DNA of 64,000 nucleotides from Demequina muriae (GTDB lineage Bacteria; Actinomycetota; Actinomycetes; Actinomycetales; Demequinaceae). How positions within the stretch are numbered: the first letter of the stretch is position 1; every line of letters starts with the position of its first letter. This document shows positions 46,496 to 55,568 of this stretch, in pieces. The notes beneath the pieces are model-generated. The model worked only from the letters and a program-made list of their open reading frames with translations, was not told the origin of the DNA and did not search any database. Made by a program: the position numbers and the translations under genes. The stretch lies in assembly GCF_030418295.1 (NCBI RefSeq), contig NZ_JAUHQA010000001.1, positions 2,170,001 through 2,234,000 on the forward strand. Reading direction: 5' to 3'.

Positions 46496-48391
46496 TCAGC
46501 CGACGGGTGGACGCCCGCCGCTCTCGTAGTACTCGGTCACCGTGACGCCGCCCGGCAGCGGCACCTCATGATCGAGGCCCACGAACGCCCCCTCCCGGTC
46601 CTGCCACAGCGCGGGCTCGACGAGCGCGTACTTCTCCTCATCCCACGTGGTCCAGTCGTCCATGAGCAGCCCACCGGTGTCGCTGGAGTTGGGGTTCACG
46701 ACCCAGAACGTGTGATGCAGGTGGCGGTCCACGATGAGGTCCCGTAGGTATGTCATCCAGCGGTCCTGGCGCTCGTCCTCCCCCAGGCGGCCGCCCCACT
46801 CGCCGATCAGCAGGGGTGAGACGCCCTCGTCATGCAGGTAGAGCCATGTCGGCCCCCAGACGTCGCGCTCGAGGCTCGCGCCCGAGAACGATCCCCGGAA
46901 CCACGGCTGCTCGTAGACCAGCGGGCCGTAGTCGTGCGGGGAGTACATGACCTTGTCCGCGGGGCCATCCACTGGCTGGACGCCCGCCAGCCGGAGGTTG
47001 CCTCCCCACCAGGTGATGTCGTAGTCGCCCGGATCGTTCGAGGACCACTGCTCGCCGTCGGCAGGGGTCGCCTCGATGCCCTCGACCAGCAGCAGCGCGT
47101 GGGGATGCACGGCGTGAATCCGCTGCGCGGCCTCGGACGCGACAGCGCGCCAATCACCGTCCGAACCGTCGCCCCAGGTGGCACGCGGATTCTCCGGCGG
47201 CTTCCCGTGAGGCTCGTTCTGAAGGTCGAAGCCGACGATGGTGTCGTCGTCGCGGTAGCGCTCGGCCACCCACTCCCACGCCACCAAGAAGTCCTCGGTG
47301 GTGATGCCCTCGGCTGTCCAGAGGGGAGCGATGTGGCCCGCGTTGTCCGCCTTGGCCGAGTGCACGTCCAGGATCACCTTGAGCCCGTGCGCCTTCGAGG
47401 TGACGAGCAGCGCCTCGAACGCCTCGAGGGTGGTGGCGCCGTCGAGCTCGGGATTGGTGCCGGCGTTGACGTTGGAGGCGGCGGGGGCGTTGCCCGATCG
47501 CCACTCGAGCAGCAGCTCGGTGGAGATCGGCACCCTGAGCACGTTGAAGCCGCGCTCCGCGATCGCCGCGATGGTGCTCTCCAGGTTCACGGACCAGAGG
47601 CCGTGCAGCACACGCTCGGTGGTGTTGAAGCCGAACCAGTTGGCACCCGTGAGCCAGACCGCGTTGCCATCGGCGTCGATGATGCTGTTGCCGTCGACGC
47701 TGAGCCAGTCGTCACCGCTCGGTGCGTTCAACGGGGGAGCCACGTCGGCCGCGTCACCGGGGCCCGGATCGTCCCGGTCGGCGTCGCCATCGCCATCGCC
47801 CGCTGCGCTCGCCACGGCGCCGCCGCAGGCCGCGGAGAGCGCATCGGGCGTCCCCGACGCAGTGAAGCCGAATGTGGCCTCGTCGCCCTCGGCGACCGTC
47901 GCGTTGTACTCGAGGTTCTCGGCCTCGACCAGGCCCTGGGCACCGCGGGCCAGAGTCGTGTCCCACGCGCCGTCGACCACGGCGTCGCCGAGCTCGAGCA
48001 TCACGGACCAGCCCTTCAGCGCACCGGCGCTCGCCCGCACCGCCACGTCGGCCGTGAAGCCGCCCTCCCACTCGTCACGGATCACCACGTCCACCGAGCA
48101 CTCGGCTGGAGCGCCGTCCGCGCCGACGGCGGGCGTCGAGGAGGGGGTGGCGGAGGCATCCGACGAGGCGTCCGAGTCGACGGACGTCGCCAGCGCCCAC
48201 GTCCCTGCCACCACGAGCACCAGCACGCCCACGGACGCGCTCGCGGTCATCACCCAGCCGCGGCGGGTGGTCGGCGGCCAGCGCCGCGCGGGCCGCTGGC
48301 CGGGCACAGTCTCGTCGGGCACAGTCTGGTCGGGCTCGCTGTGCGCGCGCTCGTCGTCGGCGGCGTCTCCAGGCGTGGTCTGGTCGCTCAT
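46496..48391 (-). CDS. Membrane-anchored GH5 endoglucanase with N-proximal CBM2
   Basis: A protein of about 631 residues. Instead of a signal peptide it has some 50 hydrophilic cytoplasmic residues ending in Arg/Pro-rich RRWPPTTRRGW, one transmembrane helix (about 47-67), a CBM2 module between two cysteines (about 96-190), an Asp/Gly linker, and a GH5 barrel with acid/base Glu in FDLQNEPHG and nucleophile Glu in LLIGEWGGRL. It should cut beta-1,4-glucan at the outer membrane face. Starts at 48391, 48403 (ATG) and 48415 (GTG) are all possible; I prefer 48391, preceded by GGGGGG. Confidence 0.88.
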   Translation of the reverse strand: MSDQTTPGDAADDERAHSEPDQTVPDETVPGQRPARRWPPTTRRGWVMTASASVGVLVLVVAGTWALATSVDSDASSDASATPSSTPAVGADGAPAECSVDVVIRDEWEGGFTADVAVRASAGALKGWSVMLELGDAVVDGAWDTTLARGAQGLVEAENLEYNATVAEGDEATFGFTASGTPDALSAACGGAVASAAGDGDGDADRDDPGPGDAADVAPPLNAPSGDDWLSVDGNSIIDADGNAVWLTGANWFGFNTTERVLHGLWSVNLESTIAAIAERGFNVLRVPISTELLLEWRSGNAPAASNVNAGTNPELDGATTLEAFEALLVTSKAHGLKVILDVHSAKADNAGHIAPLWTAEGITTEDFLVAWEWVAERYRDDDTIVGFDLQNEPHGKPPENPRATWGDGSDGDWRAVASEAAQRIHAVHPHALLLVEGIEATPADGEQWSSNDPGDYDITWWGGNLRLAGVQPVDGPADKVMYSPHDYGPLVYEQPWFRGSFSGASLERDVWGPTWLYLHDEGVSPLLIGEWGGRLGEDERQDRWMTYLRDLIVDRHLHHTFWVVNPNSSDTGGLLMDDWTTWDEEKYALVEPALWQDREGAFVGLDHEVPLPGGVTVTEYYESGGRPPVG

Positions 48392-48587
48392 GAGCCCCCC
48401 CATAGGTCCCGGCACAGCCTAGCGACGTCCCGAGCAGGACCGAGCCAGTGCCCAGGACGGGGGAGCCGCGACCGCGCTCTGTACGGCCGCGCAGGCCGTG
48501 TCGTAGCCTGAAGATCAGGCCCGACGCACGAGCAGGGACAGGCCGCCACGGCCACGCGCGCAGACGAGGAGTGACGGCATCGGTGAC

Positions 48588-49595
48588 GTGTGGTCGCTGT
48601 GGCCCTCGGTCGGGGCGCTGGCGGTGGCCGTCGTGGTGCTCGGCTTCGGCGGCACGCGCCTGGCGTACGTCGCGGACGAGATCGCGGAGCGCACGCGCAT
48701 GGGCAAGGCGACCGCGGGCGCGCTCCTGCTGGGCGCCGTGACCTCGCTCACGGGCATCGTCACGACCGCGACGGGAGCGCTGTCCGGAGACGCGGACTTC
48801 GCGATCGCCAACCCGATCGGCGGCGTCGCGATCCAGACGGTGTGGATTGCGATCGCGGACCTGCTGTACCGCCGCACCAACCTCGAGCACGCGGCCGCGT
48901 CGCTGCCCAACCTGCTTCAGTCGCTGATCCTGCTGGCGCTGCTGGCACTGCCCGTCGCCGCCTACGCGACTCCCGACCTGACTTGGGGGTGGTTCCACCC
49001 GCTGACGCTGGCGATCCCGGCGCTGTACCTCTACGGGCTGCGGCTCGTGAAGTCCGTTGAGGACCACCCGCAGTGGACGGCTAAGGAGACCGCTGACACC
49101 GGCGACGAGGAGTCCCCCGAGCAGTCGAACAAGACGATGCGCGCACTGTGGGGATGGTTCGCGCTGCTGGGTGCGGTGGTGGCCGGGTTCGGCTGGGTCG
49201 TCGCGAAGGCGGGTCTGGGCGTCGTCGCCGCGACGGGCATACCGTCCTCGATCGCAGGCTTCACGATCACGACTGCGATCTCCTCGCTGCCCGAGCTCAT
49301 CACGCTGCTGGCGGCGGTGCGCATCGGCTCGATCGAGCTGGGAATCGGCAACATCGTGGGCGGCAACGTCTTCGACACGCTCATGATCGCGGTGGCGGAT
49401 CTGTTCTTCGTCGGCGGATCGATCTACGCGTCGGTCGGGCCCCGGTCGCTGGTCCTGCTCGCCGGCACGGCGCTCATCTGCGCGGTGCTCGCCGCCGGGC
49501 TGGTGGTGCGCGACAGGCGCGGCATCGGTTTCGAGGGGGTCGCGATCCCCGGGATCTATCTGGCGACGATCGGGTTCGCGATCATGGCGGCCTGA
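48588..49595 (+). CDS. CaCA-superfamily sodium/calcium exchanger-like protein
   Basis: A 335-residue membrane protein with about ten helices and two alpha repeats: GALLLGAVTSLTGIVTTATGA with ANPIGGVAIQT, and ITTAISSLPELITLLAAVRIG with IGNIVGGNVFDTL. These fit cation/Ca2+ antiporters, although repeat 1 has TSLTG where SxPE is usual, so ion specificity may differ. The start is GTG 48588, poorly supported by a ribosome site (GAGGAG lies some 15 bases away). It stands between the GH5 and rsmD genes. Confidence 0.82.
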   Translation: MWSLWPSVGALAVAVVVLGFGGTRLAYVADEIAERTRMGKATAGALLLGAVTSLTGIVTTATGALSGDADFAIANPIGGVAIQTVWIAIADLLYRRTNLEHAAASLPNLLQSLILLALLALPVAAYATPDLTWGWFHPLTLAIPALYLYGLRLVKSVEDHPQWTAKETADTGDEESPEQSNKTMRALWGWFALLGAVVAGFGWVVAKAGLGVVAATGIPSSIAGFTITTAISSLPELITLLAAVRIGSIELGIGNIVGGNVFDTLMIAVADLFFVGGSIYASVGPRSLVLLAGTALICAVLAAGLVVRDRRGIGFEGVAIPGIYLATIGFAIMAA

Positions 49596-49640
49596 CGACG
49601 TCTCTCGGTGACGCATGCGGACCCCCGTACCCTGGTCCGC

Positions 49641-50201
49641 ATGACGCGCATCATCGCCGGAGACCTCGGAGGACGCCGCATCGCCGTGCCCCCGCGCGGC
49701 ACCCGTCCCACGACCGATCGCGTCCGCGAGGCGCTGTTCTCGCGACTGGATCACCAGGACGCGCTGCACGGTGCCCGGGTGCTCGATCTGTTCGCAGGGT
49801 CCGGGGCGCTGGGCCTTGAAGCGCTCAGCCGCGGCGCGACATCGGCCACCTTCGTCGAGGCGGCCGCCTCCGCCGCGCGCGTGATCACCGCAAACGCCAA
49901 GGAGCTCGCCACGACCGACCGCGCTCGCGTGGTCAAGGAGCGGGCGCTGCCGTTTCTCGCACGCACCACTGATCAGTGGGACCTCGTCCTGATCGACCCT
50001 CCGTACGACATCGCCGCGGAGGATCTCGCCGCGGTGCTGGAGGCGCTCGCGCCGCGTCTCGCGGCCGATGCGGTGGTCGTGCTGGAGTGGACCAGCCGAG
50101 CCCCCCAGCTCACGTGGCCTCCCGGGCTGGTCATCGAACGCGAGCGCGACTACGGCGAGACCCGCCTGCACTGGGCCCGCTGGGGTAGCGTCGAGTCATG
50201 A
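49641..50201 (+). CDS. rsmD: 16S rRNA (guanine966-N2)-methyltransferase
   Basis: A 186-residue class I SAM-dependent methyltransferase that modifies G966 of 16S rRNA. The N terminus MTRIIAGDLGGRRI, motif I DLFAGSGALGLEALSRGA and motif IV LIDPPYD are diagnostic. The frame opens at 49608, but ATG 49641 matches the family start. It overlaps coaD by four bases, a pairing conserved in many bacteria. Confidence 0.95.
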   Translation: MTRIIAGDLGGRRIAVPPRGTRPTTDRVREALFSRLDHQDALHGARVLDLFAGSGALGLEALSRGATSATFVEAAASAARVITANAKELATTDRARVVKERALPFLARTTDQWDLVLIDPPYDIAAEDLAAVLEALAPRLAADAVVVLEWTSRAPQLTWPPGLVIERERDYGETRLHWARWGSVES

Positions 50202-50677
50202 CGCTCGCAGTTCTGCCAGGCACGTACGACCCCATCACGCTGGGCCACGTGGACATCGCGGTGCGGGCCGGCCGGCTGTTCGACGAGGTGGTCATCGGCA
50301 TCGCCCACAACTCCACCAAGTCCCCGCTGCTCGATGTCGAGACCCGCGCGCGGCTTGCTCGTGAGGCGACCGCGCACCTGGAGGGGGTGCGCGTCGAGGT
50401 GATCGACGGTCTGCTGGTGCACTTCTGCGAGCGGGTGGGAGCCACCGTGATCGTGAAGGGTCTGCGAGGCGGTGCCGACTACGACGTCGAGCGTCCGATG
50501 GCGCTCATGAATCGTTCGCTGACCGGAGTGGAGACGGTGTTCGTCACGGGCGACAACGCACTGAGCCACATCGCCTCGTCACTGGTGAGGGATGTCGCAC
50601 GGCACGGCGGCGACATCGATGCGTACGTGCCTGCCGGGGTCGCGGAGGCAGTCCGCTCGGCGCTCGACGCGGCCTGA
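50198..50677 (+). CDS. coaD: Phosphopantetheine adenylyltransferase
   Basis: A 159-residue nucleotidyltransferase that adds AMP to 4'-phosphopantetheine in coenzyme A synthesis. The TxGH motif is in GTYDPITLGHVDI, and IASSLVRDVARHGGDI is the C-terminal signature (ISSTxVR type). Translation is coupled to rsmD (ATGA). Confidence 0.96.
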   Translation: MTLAVLPGTYDPITLGHVDIAVRAGRLFDEVVIGIAHNSTKSPLLDVETRARLAREATAHLEGVRVEVIDGLLVHFCERVGATVIVKGLRGGADYDVERPMALMNRSLTGVETVFVTGDNALSHIASSLVRDVARHGGDIDAYVPAGVAEAVRSALDAA

Positions 50678-50699
50678 CCATGCGGGCGCTCGCGCCGGG

Positions 50700-50729
50700 T
50701 TGAGGGACCCCCCGAGGATCACGTAGGAT
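50700..50729 (+). promoter_or_regulatory. Promoter of the yceD-rpmF-rnc-mutM cluster
   Basis: TTGAGG (50700-50705) and TAGGAT (50724-50729) are separated by 18 bp, about 70 bp before the yceD start and after the coaD stop. Both hexamers fit a housekeeping sigma factor. Confidence 0.5.
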
Positions 50730-50796
50730 AGTGCGCCGGTCCTGCCGAACGTGCACGGGCCGGGGTCCACCAGGACCGGAAGGATGGGAGGCGCGG

Positions 50797-51348
50797 ATGT
50801 CGCACCGCCCAGACAGCTCTCCGTATGTCTTCTCCGTGAGGGACATCGCACGGAAGCCGGGCGCTCAGCGCACGGTGAGCGGCACCTTTCCGGCCCCCGC
50901 GGTCCTCGGCACCGCTATGGTCGGTGTGCCGGAGGGGACGGACGTCAAGCTCGATGTGAGCCTGGAATCCGTGTCCGAAGGCATCTGGGTCTCCGGAACC
51001 GTGACCGCTGAGGCGGTCGGCGAGTGCGGACGATGCCTGGACGAACTGCGACTCGACGTCGCGGCCACGGTCCAGGGACTGTTCGTGCACGACGACCCGC
51101 ACGGGGGTCAGGGTGACGAGGAAGCAGAGGATGTCTTCGAGTTCGACGGGGAGAACGTCGACCTCGAAGAGGTGGTGCGGGACGCGGTCGTGATTCAATT
51201 GCCGTTCACCCCGCTGTGCCGCCCGGACTGCCCGGGCCTGTGCGACCAATGTGGCGCCAGGCTCGCGGACGATCCGGACCACGCCCACGAAGTGATCGAC
51301 CCGAGGTGGTCGGCGCTCACAAGTTTGACTGAACAGGAAGAGAGTTAA
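50797..51348 (+). CDS. YceD/DUF177 family protein
   Basis: A 183-residue protein of the YceD family, regularly encoded just before rpmF and linked to 23S rRNA or ribosome assembly in plants and bacteria. Cysteines in [10 protein letters not shown] and [15 protein letters not shown] are the family's metal-site-like pairs. The frame reaches back to 50731, but ATG 50797 with GGGAGG upstream is the likely start. rpmF begins two bases after its stop. Confidence 0.9.
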   Translation: MSHRPDSSPYVFSVRDIARKPGAQRTVSGTFPAPAVLGTAMVGVPEGTDVKLDVSLESVSEGIWVSGTVTAEAVGECGRCLDELRLDVAATVQGLFVHDDPHGGQGDEEAEDVFEFDGENVDLEEVVRDAVVIQLPFTPLCRPDCPGLCDQCGARLADDPDHAHEVIDPRWSALTSLTEQEES

Positions 51349-51350
51349 CC

Positions 51351-51545
51351 GTGGCAGTTCCGAAGCGCAAGATGTCGCGTTCGAACACGCGTGCACGTCG
51401 CTCCCAGTGGAAGACCACTGCTGCGAACCTCACCGCGTGCCCCGCGTGCAAGGGCGCGAAGCTCGCTCACGCAGCATGCCCCACGTGCGGCGCCTACAAC
51501 GGTCGCCAGTACTCCGAGGCGCTGCGCACCGAGCACGGAGCCTGA
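51351..51545 (+). CDS. rpmF: 50S ribosomal protein L32
   Basis: A 64-residue ribosomal protein starting with GTG. The N terminus [20 protein letters not shown] is diagnostic, and the two CxxC pairs (CPAC, CPTC) form the zinc ribbon of the C+ form. It lies between yceD and rnc in the conserved order. Confidence 0.97.
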   Translation: MAVPKRKMSRSNTRARRSQWKTTAANLTACPACKGAKLAHAACPTCGAYNGRQYSEALRTEHGA

Positions 51546-51576
51546 TCAGGCCTCGCCGTATGTGCGAGGCACTCAG

Positions 51577-52314
51577 GTGAGCGTTCCAGGGCAGGCTGCG
51601 GCCACCGCCCTGGCAGAGCGGTTGGGTGTCGTTGTCGACCCCGAACTGCTCGTGCTCGCGCTCACGCACCGGTCGTTCGCGTACGAGGCCGGCGGCCTTC
51701 CCACGAACGAGCGCCTGGAGTTCCTCGGGGACTCGGTGCTTGGCGTGGTCGTGACCGACCGCCTTTACCACGCTCACCCCGACCTGCCCGAGGGCGAGCT
51801 CGCCAAGATGCGTGCCGCGACAGTCTCGCAGCGCGCTCTCGCGAAGGTGGCGCGTGACCTCGAACTGGGTCCGTGCGTGCTGCTGGGCAAGGGCGAGACC
51901 GCCACGGGCGGAGCCGACAAGGACTCGATCCTGTGCGATTCGCTCGAGGCCGTGTTCGGCGCGGTCTACCTGACCCACGGGATCGACACGGCCCGCGACG
52001 TCATTCTTCGGCTCGTGGGACCGTCGCTCGTGGCCGCGGCCTCGTCAGGGGTGGCGCTCGACTGGAAGACGTCGTTGCAGGAGGCGTGCGCCCAGCGCGG
52101 CCTCGGCGTCCCCGTCTACGCCGCGGAAGGCGCAGGTCCCGACCACTCGCGCACCTTCACTGCGACGGTCGCCATCGACGGCGTCGTGCGTGGCACGGGC
52201 ACCGGCAGCGCCAAGAAGCACGCCGAGCAGGAGGCCGCCGAGCGCGCCTATGCGTCCATCATCGCTGAGGACCCCGTCGTGGCCGACGACTCCGCGCCGG
52301 GCGCCGCGATCTGA
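51577..52314 (+). CDS. rnc: Ribonuclease III
   Basis: A 245-residue double-strand-specific endoribonuclease that matures rRNA. The catalytic signature is [16 protein letters not shown], the second acidic cluster is [11 protein letters not shown], and the C-terminal double-stranded-RNA-binding domain ends in [19 protein letters not shown] chose GTG 51577 (VSVPGQ) because GAGG lies seven bases upstream; a frame extends back through rpmF to 51391 but is shadow there. GTG 51562 is the alternative. Confidence 0.95.
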   Translation: MSVPGQAAATALAERLGVVVDPELLVLALTHRSFAYEAGGLPTNERLEFLGDSVLGVVVTDRLYHAHPDLPEGELAKMRAATVSQRALAKVARDLELGPCVLLGKGETATGGADKDSILCDSLEAVFGAVYLTHGIDTARDVILRLVGPSLVAAASSGVALDWKTSLQEACAQRGLGVPVYAAEGAGPDHSRTFTATVAIDGVVRGTGTGSAKKHAEQEAAERAYASIIAEDPVVADDSAPGAAI

Positions 52315-52365
52315 CGCGCACGAGCGCCACCGACTGCGACACCTCACCGCCCCCACCGACTGACC

Positions 52366-53295
52366 GTGCCAGAGCTCCCCGAGGTCGAGACCGTCAGAGC
52401 CGGGCTCGCGCCGCTCATCACCGGTGCGGTGATCCGCGCCGTCGACATCCGCCGCGACAGCTGCGTCCGGCTGCTCCCCGGAGGCCCCGCCCAGTTCAGC
52501 GCGATGGCGGCCGATGCGCGCATCGGCGCCGTGGTGCGTCGCGGCAAGTTCCTATGGCTCCCGTTGACCCACGCGGGCGCGCCCGAGCCCGCCGAGGCGC
52601 TGTCCGCGCACTTGGGGATGTCCGGTCAGTTCCGCGTCCACGCCGGACCGTGGGAGGGAGCTCCCGCACCGCACCCGCACTGCAGGGCTCGGCTCCTGCT
52701 CGATCGCGACGGCTCCCCGCTGACCCTCGACTTCCTGGACCAGCGCACGTTCGGCTATCTTCACGTCGAGCCGCTGGTTCCTACGCCTGACGGGCTCGCC
52801 GGGGGACAGGGGGCGACGCTCGCCTCCGTGCCCGGCTCGGTGTCGCACATCGGGCGAGACGCGCTCGATCCGCACCTGGACGAGCCCGCAGTGGCGCGCG
52901 CGTGGCGACGCGGGTCGCGGGGCGTCAAGCAGGTGCTGCTCGATCAGACGCTGGTGAGCGGCATCGGCAACATCTACGCCGACGAGGCGCTCTGGCTCGC
53001 GCGCGTGCACCCCGAGCGTCCCGCGTCGGCCGTCACGGCGCCGCAGGCGCGTGCGCTGCTCGAGGCGACGCGTGCGGTCATGCGGCGTGCGCTCTCCCAG
53101 GGGGGCACGAGCTTCGACGCCCTGTACGTCAACGTGAACGGCGAGTCGGGCTACTTCGCGCGCGATCTGGAGGCCTACGGACGGGGCGGCGAGCCCTGCG
53201 GCCGCTGCGGCGCGGTCATCCGGCGCGAGACCATCGGCGGGCGGTCGACGCATTGGTGCGCACGCTGCCAACGCCGGTACGCCGCGCGCGGCTGA
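52366..53295 (+). CDS. mutM: Formamidopyrimidine-DNA glycosylase
   Basis: A 309-residue bifunctional glycosylase/AP lyase that removes 8-oxoguanine. After initiator removal the catalytic N-terminal proline is in PELPEVETVRAGL. Later segments are VLLDQTLVSGIGNIYADEALW (helix-two-turn-helix) and a C-terminal zinc finger with CGRCG and CARCQ. The start is GTG 52366. Placement after rnc is conserved in actinobacteria. Confidence 0.95.
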   Translation: MPELPEVETVRAGLAPLITGAVIRAVDIRRDSCVRLLPGGPAQFSAMAADARIGAVVRRGKFLWLPLTHAGAPEPAEALSAHLGMSGQFRVHAGPWEGAPAPHPHCRARLLLDRDGSPLTLDFLDQRTFGYLHVEPLVPTPDGLAGGQGATLASVPGSVSHIGRDALDPHLDEPAVARAWRRGSRGVKQVLLDQTLVSGIGNIYADEALWLARVHPERPASAVTAPQARALLEATRAVMRRALSQGGTSFDALYVNVNGESGYFARDLEAYGRGGEPCGRCGAVIRRETIGGRSTHWCARCQRRYAARG

Positions 53296-53331
53296 GACGA
53301 GCCGCTCCCGCGTCCGGCTACGATGCGGGGT

Positions 53332-53949
53332 ATGCCTGATGTGAGAGTGCTCGTGCTGGACGACCACGAGGTCGTGAGACGTGGGATCTGCGACATCCTG
53401 GACCGCGCCGATGGCGTCGAGGTGGTGGCCGAGGCGGCGACCGTCGCGCAGGCGATCCGTCGCGTCGACGCGACCCGTCCCGATGTGGTGCTGTCCGACC
53501 TACGACTGCCGGACGGCACCGGACTCGATGTGATCGCCCACGTGCGCGCCACGCACCCCGACACCCACATCGTGGTGCTCACTAGCTACGACGACGACGA
53601 CGCCAAGGCCGCGGCTCGGACCGCGGGCGCCGATGCGTTCGTCGCGAAGACGGCGGGCTCCGCCGAGGTCCTCAAGGCCGTGCGCGACGCGGCCTCCGGG
53701 CGCGAGCACGGCCAGCACATCGACGTGCAGGAGGACGCCGCCATCGCGGCCCTCACCCCCACCGAGCGCAAGATCGTGACGGCCGTCGGCGACGGGATGT
53801 CCAACAAGGAGATCGCGGACCAGCTCGGCATCGCCGAGAAGACGGTCAAGAACCACGTGACGAGCATCCTCGCCAAGATGGGCCTGCAGCGACGCACTCA
53901 GGTGGTCGCATGGGCCACGCAGCGCCGCGCGCAGTCGTTCCGGCGCTAG
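53332..53949 (+). CDS. NarL/DosR-type two-component response regulator
   Basis: A 205-residue regulator. The receiver domain has the acidic pair Asp10/Asp11, phospho-acceptor Asp56 in VVLSDLRLPDG and the Lys in VAKTAGS; the C-terminal LuxR-type HTH is TERKIVTAVGDGMSNKEIADQLG. The start is ATG 53332; ATG 53323 is in frame. Its TAG stop shares the bases CTAG with the stop of the convergent sensor-kinase gene. That adjacency and the kinase family suggest a DevR/DevS-like pair, and DosR-like boxes precede cydA and the flavodoxin gene. Confidence 0.92.
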   Translation: MPDVRVLVLDDHEVVRRGICDILDRADGVEVVAEAATVAQAIRRVDATRPDVVLSDLRLPDGTGLDVIAHVRATHPDTHIVVLTSYDDDDAKAAARTAGADAFVAKTAGSAEVLKAVRDAASGREHGQHIDVQEDAAIAALTPTERKIVTAVGDGMSNKEIADQLGIAEKTVKNHVTSILAKMGLQRRTQVVAWATQRRAQSFRR

Positions 53950-55568
53950 TCGCCTTCCCGGCGCGCACACTCCACGTTCCACACGGCCACGCACCCGGGG
54001 CGGTCCTCGCCTGGCCAGCGCTCGGTCAGGCTGAAGGTGCCGTTGCGCCGCAGCGCACGGTTGGCGAGGTTCGACGTCCCCGAGTGGCGCTGGGTGGCCC
54101 CCGCCGGGCCGATACCGTCGTCCTCGAGCCGCACCTCGACGCGGCCTTCGTCCGCGGCGAGCACGATCCGGACCGCGTGGGCCCGGGCGTGGCGCGCGAC
54201 GTTCGACACCAGTTCGCGGGTCACCGCCACCAGGTCGTCCGCCAGGGTCGGGTCGCCCACCACCGCGGCGTCCAGATGCGGCCATTCGGCGACCACGGAC
54301 GGCTCGAATCCCAGCGATGATCGCGCGAGCAGCAGCTCTCGGCGCAGTCGCTCGGCGATGGGCTCCTTGCTGCGCTGACCCGCGAGCGAGCTCATCACGC
54401 CCCGCACCTCGTGCTGCGCGCGCTTGACGTGCTCCAGCGTGCCGCGCAATCGCGTCGCGACGTTCTGATCGCTGTCCTCCGCGATGGCCTCGATCTGCAT
54501 CGCGGTGGCGAACAGCTCCTGGGACACGAAGTCGTGGAGATCATCCGCGAGCATCGCCCGCTCCTCGAGGAGGGCCGAGACCGACTTCACGTGGCTGAGC
54601 TCCGAGAGGCTGAGCGCGAGCGCCGCCTGTCCCGCGAAGCGCTGCGCGAGCGACAGGTCACCGGCATCGAACTCGGGTTCGCCGCGGGTGCGCCACAGCA
54701 TCAGCAGGCCGACGGCGTGGCCCTGCGCGACCAGCGGCGCGTACAGCGTGGGTCCATAGGACATCACGGGCGCGAGCACGTTGCTGCCGGGTGGCTCGGC
54801 GGCGATCAGCCCCTCGCCGGAACGGATCACGTCCATGCCCGTGCCGCCGGGCGGGAGCGCGAGACCCAGCAGGTGATCGGCGCCCTCCCCGGCGGTGACC
54901 TCCATGACCCAGGCGTCGTCCACGCCCTGCAGCACCAGCGCGGCGGCGGCCGCACCGGAGAGCTCGAGAGCCGCGTCGATGGTGCGCTGCAATGCCCCTT
55001 CCGCGCCCGGGTCTGACAGGAGGTCCATCGTGATGCGCTGCGTGGCGACCAGCCACCGCTCTCGCTGCCGCGCGAGGTCGTACAGCTGGGCATGGTCGAT
55101 CGCCACCGACGCGGCGGCCGCGAGTGCCTGGATCGCCTGCTCGTCGGCCGGGTGGAAGCCGCCCGGCTTGTTGGCGAGGTACAGCTGGCCGAAGGCCCGG
55201 CCGCCCACGTGAAGTCCCGCGCCCAGGAAGCTGTCGAGCGGCGGGTGTCCCTCGGGCAGGCCGATCGACGCGGGATGCGCCGCGACCTCTTCGAGTGAGA
55301 TGGTCCCCTCTCGGGGGATCTCGCCGAGCACCCCGATGGGCCGTGGCGGCCGCCCGATCTGCTCATGCACAGAGGCGGCCATGCCATGCACGTAGAAGGC
55401 GGTGCTCTGGCCGCTGGAGTCGAGCACATTGATGGCGGCGAAGCGTGCCGCGGTGAGCTCTGCGGCGGCGCCGAGGAACGCGTCGAGCACCAGCGGCAGA
55501 TCGAGCTCCTCGTTGAGCGCGATGACGGCGCGTGCGAGTGCGAGCTCTCTGGCGTGCGCGTCAGGCAT
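53946..55568 (-). CDS. GAF-GAF sensor histidine kinase (DevS/DosS-like)
   Basis: A 540-residue soluble kinase: GAF 1 (about 24-165), GAF 2 (about 190-322), HisKA_3 dimerisation domain with phospho-acceptor His345 in DDLHDFVSQELFA, and a HATPase domain with N box ELVSNVARHA (452-461) and DDGIG (483-487). GAF 1 has GHPPLDSFLGAG (about 107-118) and AFGQLYLANK, close to the pattern around the heme-ligand region of mycobacterial DosS, so heme or redox sensing is possible but unproven. Its first codons overlap cydC by eight bases, making it the last gene of the cydABDC transcript. Confidence 0.9.
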   Translation of the reverse strand: MPDAHARELALARAVIALNEELDLPLVLDAFLGAAAELTAARFAAINVLDSSGQSTAFYVHGMAASVHEQIGRPPRPIGVLGEIPREGTISLEEVAAHPASIGLPEGHPPLDSFLGAGLHVGGRAFGQLYLANKPGGFHPADEQAIQALAAAASVAIDHAQLYDLARQRERWLVATQRITMDLLSDPGAEGALQRTIDAALELSGAAAAALVLQGVDDAWVMEVTAGEGADHLLGLALPPGGTGMDVIRSGEGLIAAEPPGSNVLAPVMSYGPTLYAPLVAQGHAVGLLMLWRTRGEPEFDAGDLSLAQRFAGQAALALSLSELSHVKSVSALLEERAMLADDLHDFVSQELFATAMQIEAIAEDSDQNVATRLRGTLEHVKRAQHEVRGVMSSLAGQRSKEPIAERLRRELLLARSSLGFEPSVVAEWPHLDAAVVGDPTLADDLVAVTRELVSNVARHARAHAVRIVLAADEGRVEVRLEDDGIGPAGATQRHSGTSNLANRALRRNGTFSLTERWPGEDRPGCVAVWNVECARREGD

